Shown in pieces: positions 61,613-64,000 of a stretch of 64,000 nucleotides of DNA; position 1 is the stretch's first letter, and the number at the start of each line of letters is the position of its first letter. This DNA comes from Calditrichaceae bacterium. GTDB taxonomy: Bacteria > Calditrichota > Calditrichia > RBG-13-44-9 > J075. The position numbers were made by a program, and so were the translations under genes. The DNA lies in assembly GCA_013360445.1 (NCBI GenBank), contig JABWBP010000003.1, forward strand, positions 22,150 through 86,149, in the 5' to 3' direction. Below the pieces are notes generated by a model that was given only the letters and a program-made list of their open reading frames with translations, ran no database searches and was not told the origin of the DNA.

Positions 61613-63865
61613 ATGAATGGCATGAGCGATCGTATCGATCAAAACATTTCTGCTCCATGCCGGGGGCTTATCGTGCTGCTTGCCTGGCTGGCGGTTTGCT
61701 GGGCTGATTCTCTTCCGGCGCAAAGCAACCTGCGCCTGGGCGGGCAGGTGTTCGACGCTCTCTCCGGTGCGCCCCTGGCCGGGGCAAACGTGCAGGTGCA
61801 ACACACCATTTTTGGCGCGGTTTCCGGGGAGGACGGAAGCTTTGAGATCGAAAATCTTCCCCCCGGCGCTTATACCGTGATTTTTTCCATGATCGGATAC
61901 GAGCAATCCCAAACTTCCCCGGTGATCATTACGGAGGACACTCCTAAACGCATATCCGCCGCGCTTCGCCCTGCCGTGCTGACCGGGGATTCGGTCATCG
62001 TGATTGCCGACCGTTATGTGAACGGAGCGGCCCTCGAAGGCGAAAAGATCATTCTCACCGCGGAAAACATTGCCCGTTACCGGGGATTGGGGATAGCGCA
62101 GTTGCTGCACCAGGTCGCCGGGGTGCAGGTAGAATCCGGCGGAGGAGGGAGCAGCCGCGCGATTATCCGCATTCACGGCAGCCGCGCCAGCCAGGTGCTG
62201 GTGCTGTTGGACGGGCAGCGCCTCAATTCTCCCCAAACCGGGGAGGTGGATTTAGGTGAAATCCCCCTGGAGCAGATCGACCGAATCGAAATCATCCCCC
62301 AGGGCAACAGCGCGATTTTCGGCGGGAGCGCGTTTGGCGGGGTGGTTTCCTTTTACACCCGGCAGGCGCGGGACGCCAGCCGGGCGGCGCTTCGCTGGCA
62401 GGGCGGCTCTTTTTCCACGGCCCGGGGCAGCCTGGCCGGGGAGCTTGCGTGGAAACGGATCGGGCTGCTGGGCAGCTATTCGCAGGACTATTCCCGGCAG
62501 AATTTCCCATACACCTATGAAGGAAGTACTTTCGAGCGGGAAAACGCCTGGTACCGCAATCGGAAAGCATTCGCCAGGCTCAGCCTTCAAACTTCCCGCC
62601 ATGAGGTGAATTTGCGCTGGAGCTACCGCCGGGGAGAGCAGGGCCTGCCCTCTTCGTTTTACAACGAAATGCTTCACCACAACGCTTTTATGGAGAGCGT
62701 CTCCCGCTCCTGGCAGCTCCGCTACCGCTGGCTGGCGGGAAGCGCCGGATTCTTAGAAGCCAGCCTGGCCTACCAGGATTTGAATCAGTGGTATAACAAC
62801 CGGCAGGATCCTTCTCCGTTTACCCGCTACCACAGCGAATTGCGCAATGGCCTGTTGGAAGGGAAGGCGACCGCTCACTACCGTCCCCTGGCTTTTTTGG
62901 AGGCCCGCGCCGGGTTTCAATACCTGGAGGAAAGCCTGGAACAGCGGAATTTACTCTATCCCGCCCTCAGCGCCGGCAAAAAACAACGCCCGGTACTGGG
63001 GGGATTCGGCGGGCTGGAGCTGGAACTGCCCGTTTTTAAAACGGTTTTCAAGACCCTCAGCCTGCGCTCCGCGCTGCGTTATGAGCGCTATTTCGAGCAT
63101 CCCGGGGAGTGGTATCCCCTTTTGGGCGCGACCGTGGTTCCCGCCTGGCTGCCGGCGTTGAGCCTCTCCGCCGGCTGGGCCCGGGCGGTACGTTACCCGG
63201 ATTTCAACAGCCTGTTCTGGAAGGGTGACGCCCGCGCCCGCGGCAACCCGGATTTGCAGCCGGAGCGGAAATCTCTCCGTAATTTTGGCGCGCGGTTTCG
63301 CCCTTCGCAGGCTAATCTTCCCGGGTTGAGTTTCTATTATTATTCGGAGAAAATCAGCGATCTGATCTTCTGGCACCGCGGGGTGAACGGGGTTTGGGAG
63401 CCGCGCAACGAGGGACGCGCCGAAAAGCGCGGCTGGGACGCGCAGTTGGAGCAGACCCTCATTCCCAAACACCTTAGCCTGCAAGCCTCCTACAGCCGCC
63501 TGGAGGCGCGCAACAAAAGCGAGCAAGCGAACCTGAGGGGTAAGCGCATCGTGTTTACGCCCCGGCATACCGCCAACGTTTCCGCCTGGTTAGGGGTACG
63601 GCAATGGCAGGCGCTGCTGGTGTATCGCTTTGTAAGCGAGCGGGAAGTGGTTGCGGCCAATACCGGCGTTCCCCTGGCGGCTTACCGGCTGTGGGACGCA
63701 TCGCTTTCCTGGCGCCATTCTGCGGGTAAATTTGCAGCGGAATGGTCTTTCGCGGTCAAAAATATCACCGCCGCGGATTATGAATTGCTGCGCGGCTATC
63801 CCATGCCGGGACGGGAATTTCAAATCTCCGTCAACCTGGAGTACCAAATGCCCAAAATCCGCTGA
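61613..63865 (+). CDS. TonB-dependent cobalamin receptor, BtuB-like
   Basis: The protein has about 750 residues. A signal peptide ends DSLPAQ. A CarboxypepD_reg-like domain occupies about residues 30-115 (RLGGQVFDALSGAPLAGANVQV, PPGAYTVIFSMIGYEQS). The plug follows (IAQLLHQVAGVQVESGGGGSS, SQVLVLLDGQRLN, IDRIEIIPQGNSAIFGGSAFGGVVSFYTR) and then a barrel to the end. The substrate is inferred from the cobalamin riboswitch immediately upstream. ATG at 61613 is taken; ATG at 61622 is possible. A repeat block follows the stop. It would import cobalamin or a corrinoid across the outer membrane with TonB. Confidence 0.92.
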   Translation: MNGMSDRIDQNISAPCRGLIVLLAWLAVCWADSLPAQSNLRLGGQVFDALSGAPLAGANVQVQHTIFGAVSGEDGSFEIENLPPGAYTVIFSMIGYEQSQTSPVIITEDTPKRISAALRPAVLTGDSVIVIADRYVNGAALEGEKIILTAENIARYRGLGIAQLLHQVAGVQVESGGGGSSRAIIRIHGSRASQVLVLLDGQRLNSPQTGEVDLGEIPLEQIDRIEIIPQGNSAIFGGSAFGGVVSFYTRQARDASRAALRWQGGSFSTARGSLAGELAWKRIGLLGSYSQDYSRQNFPYTYEGSTFERENAWYRNRKAFARLSLQTSRHEVNLRWSYRRGEQGLPSSFYNEMLHHNAFMESVSRSWQLRYRWLAGSAGFLEASLAYQDLNQWYNNRQDPSPFTRYHSELRNGLLEGKATAHYRPLAFLEARAGFQYLEESLEQRNLLYPALSAGKKQRPVLGGFGGLELELPVFKTVFKTLSLRSALRYERYFEHPGEWYPLLGATVVPAWLPALSLSAGWARAVRYPDFNSLFWKGDARARGNPDLQPERKSLRNFGARFRPSQANLPGLSFYYYSEKISDLIFWHRGVNGVWEPRNEGRAEKRGWDAQLEQTLIPKHLSLQASYSRLEARNKSEQANLRGKRIVFTPRHTANVSAWLGVRQWQALLVYRFVSEREVVAANTGVPLAAYRLWDASLSWRHSAGKFAAEWSFAVKNITAADYELLRGYPMPGREFQISVNLEYQMPKIR

Positions 63866-63874
63866 GACCCCTTC

Positions 63875-63905
63875 AATTGGCAATTGGCAATTGGTAATTA
63901 GCAGT
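63875..63905. repeat. CAATTGGCAATTGG word repeat
   Basis: Tandem CAATTGGCAATTGGCAATTGG (three copies of CAATTGG) and GTAATTAGC follow the BtuB-like stop. They match the words at 18609-18650. Confidence 0.6.
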
Positions 63906-63982
63906 TACTATTCAGCCACATGGTTCGATAAACTCACCATGCGAAGTTCACAGAGGCCACAGAGGAAGAATTTTGGGTATCC
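63904..63982. repeat. Inverted second copy of the CTCTGTGG repeat, with nested insert
   Basis: The block is the reverse complement of 47887-47942 except that 27 bases (63921-63947) replace four. The insert lies by a small palindrome with arms CATGGT (63919-63924) and ACCATG (63936-63941). Confidence 0.75.
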
Positions 63983-64000
63983 ACCACTTCGTGGAGAGCA

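Overview
The window looks like chromosome of an uncultured member of the FCB superphylum, most likely a KSB1/Calditrichota-type lineage. The evidence is indirect: a PorV-type outer-membrane protein beside a giant protein with a type IX-secretion-style C-terminus, TIGR03545/TIGR03546 and DUF4097 families, a dnaN-recF-DUF721-gyrB-gyrA core block, and spacers crowded with short palindromic repeats. No rRNA operon, phage or CRISPR array was seen. One intact tRNA gene (Ser) is present.

Layout. 0-15 kb, minus strand: end of an RsbW-like ATP-binding regulator, a PorV-like barrel with TPRs, a 4040-residue secreted beta-sandwich protein and a small exported protein. 15-25 kb, minus strand: a TPR protein, DUF948 and YtxH envelope proteins, a lipoprotein EEP-fold nuclease/phosphatase, ndk, a BrnTA module with a broken toxin, sucD and sucC, HicBA, carbamate kinase and a cyclic-2,3-diphosphoglycerate-synthase-like GTPase. 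At about 25.1-25.6 kb the coding strand switches. 25.6-34.3 kb, plus strand: dnaN, recF, a DciA-like gene, gyrB, a DUF433/PIN-like pair, gyrA and rex.

34.4-41.6 kb, minus strand: a spore-photoproduct-lyase-like radical SAM protein, a MITE-like palindrome, then three membrane-anchored signalling proteins: FHA plus trypsin-like protease, PP2C phosphatase, and Ser/Thr kinase with PEGA-like repeats. Divergent from these (41.8-45.8 kb, plus strand) are an ECF sigma factor, a zinc-finger/HEAT anti-sigma-like protein and two DUF4097 repeat proteins. 45.9-53.4 kb holds the TIGR03545/TIGR03546 pair, two exported proteins and a TonB-dependent receptor. 53.5-54.1 kb holds three tRNA-Ser copies, one intact and two broken, with a GIY-YIG gene wedged between two of them. 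54-64 kb carries a SprT-like metallopeptidase, two LptF/LptG-type permeases, a PAS/GAF histidine kinase with a response regulator, and a cobalamin riboswitch driving a BtuB-like receptor.

The most unusual signals are (1) the tRNA-Ser/GIY-YIG cassette, whose broken tRNA copies carry tiny triloop palindromes in the anticodon loop and near the D-arm; (2) the variety of mini-palindromes in almost every spacer, including a MITE with target duplication, a copy nested inside another repeat and one inside the giant reading frame; and (3) the kinase/phosphatase/FHA-protease locus facing the sigma/anti-sigma/DUF4097 locus. Family names come from motif recognition only; no database search was run.
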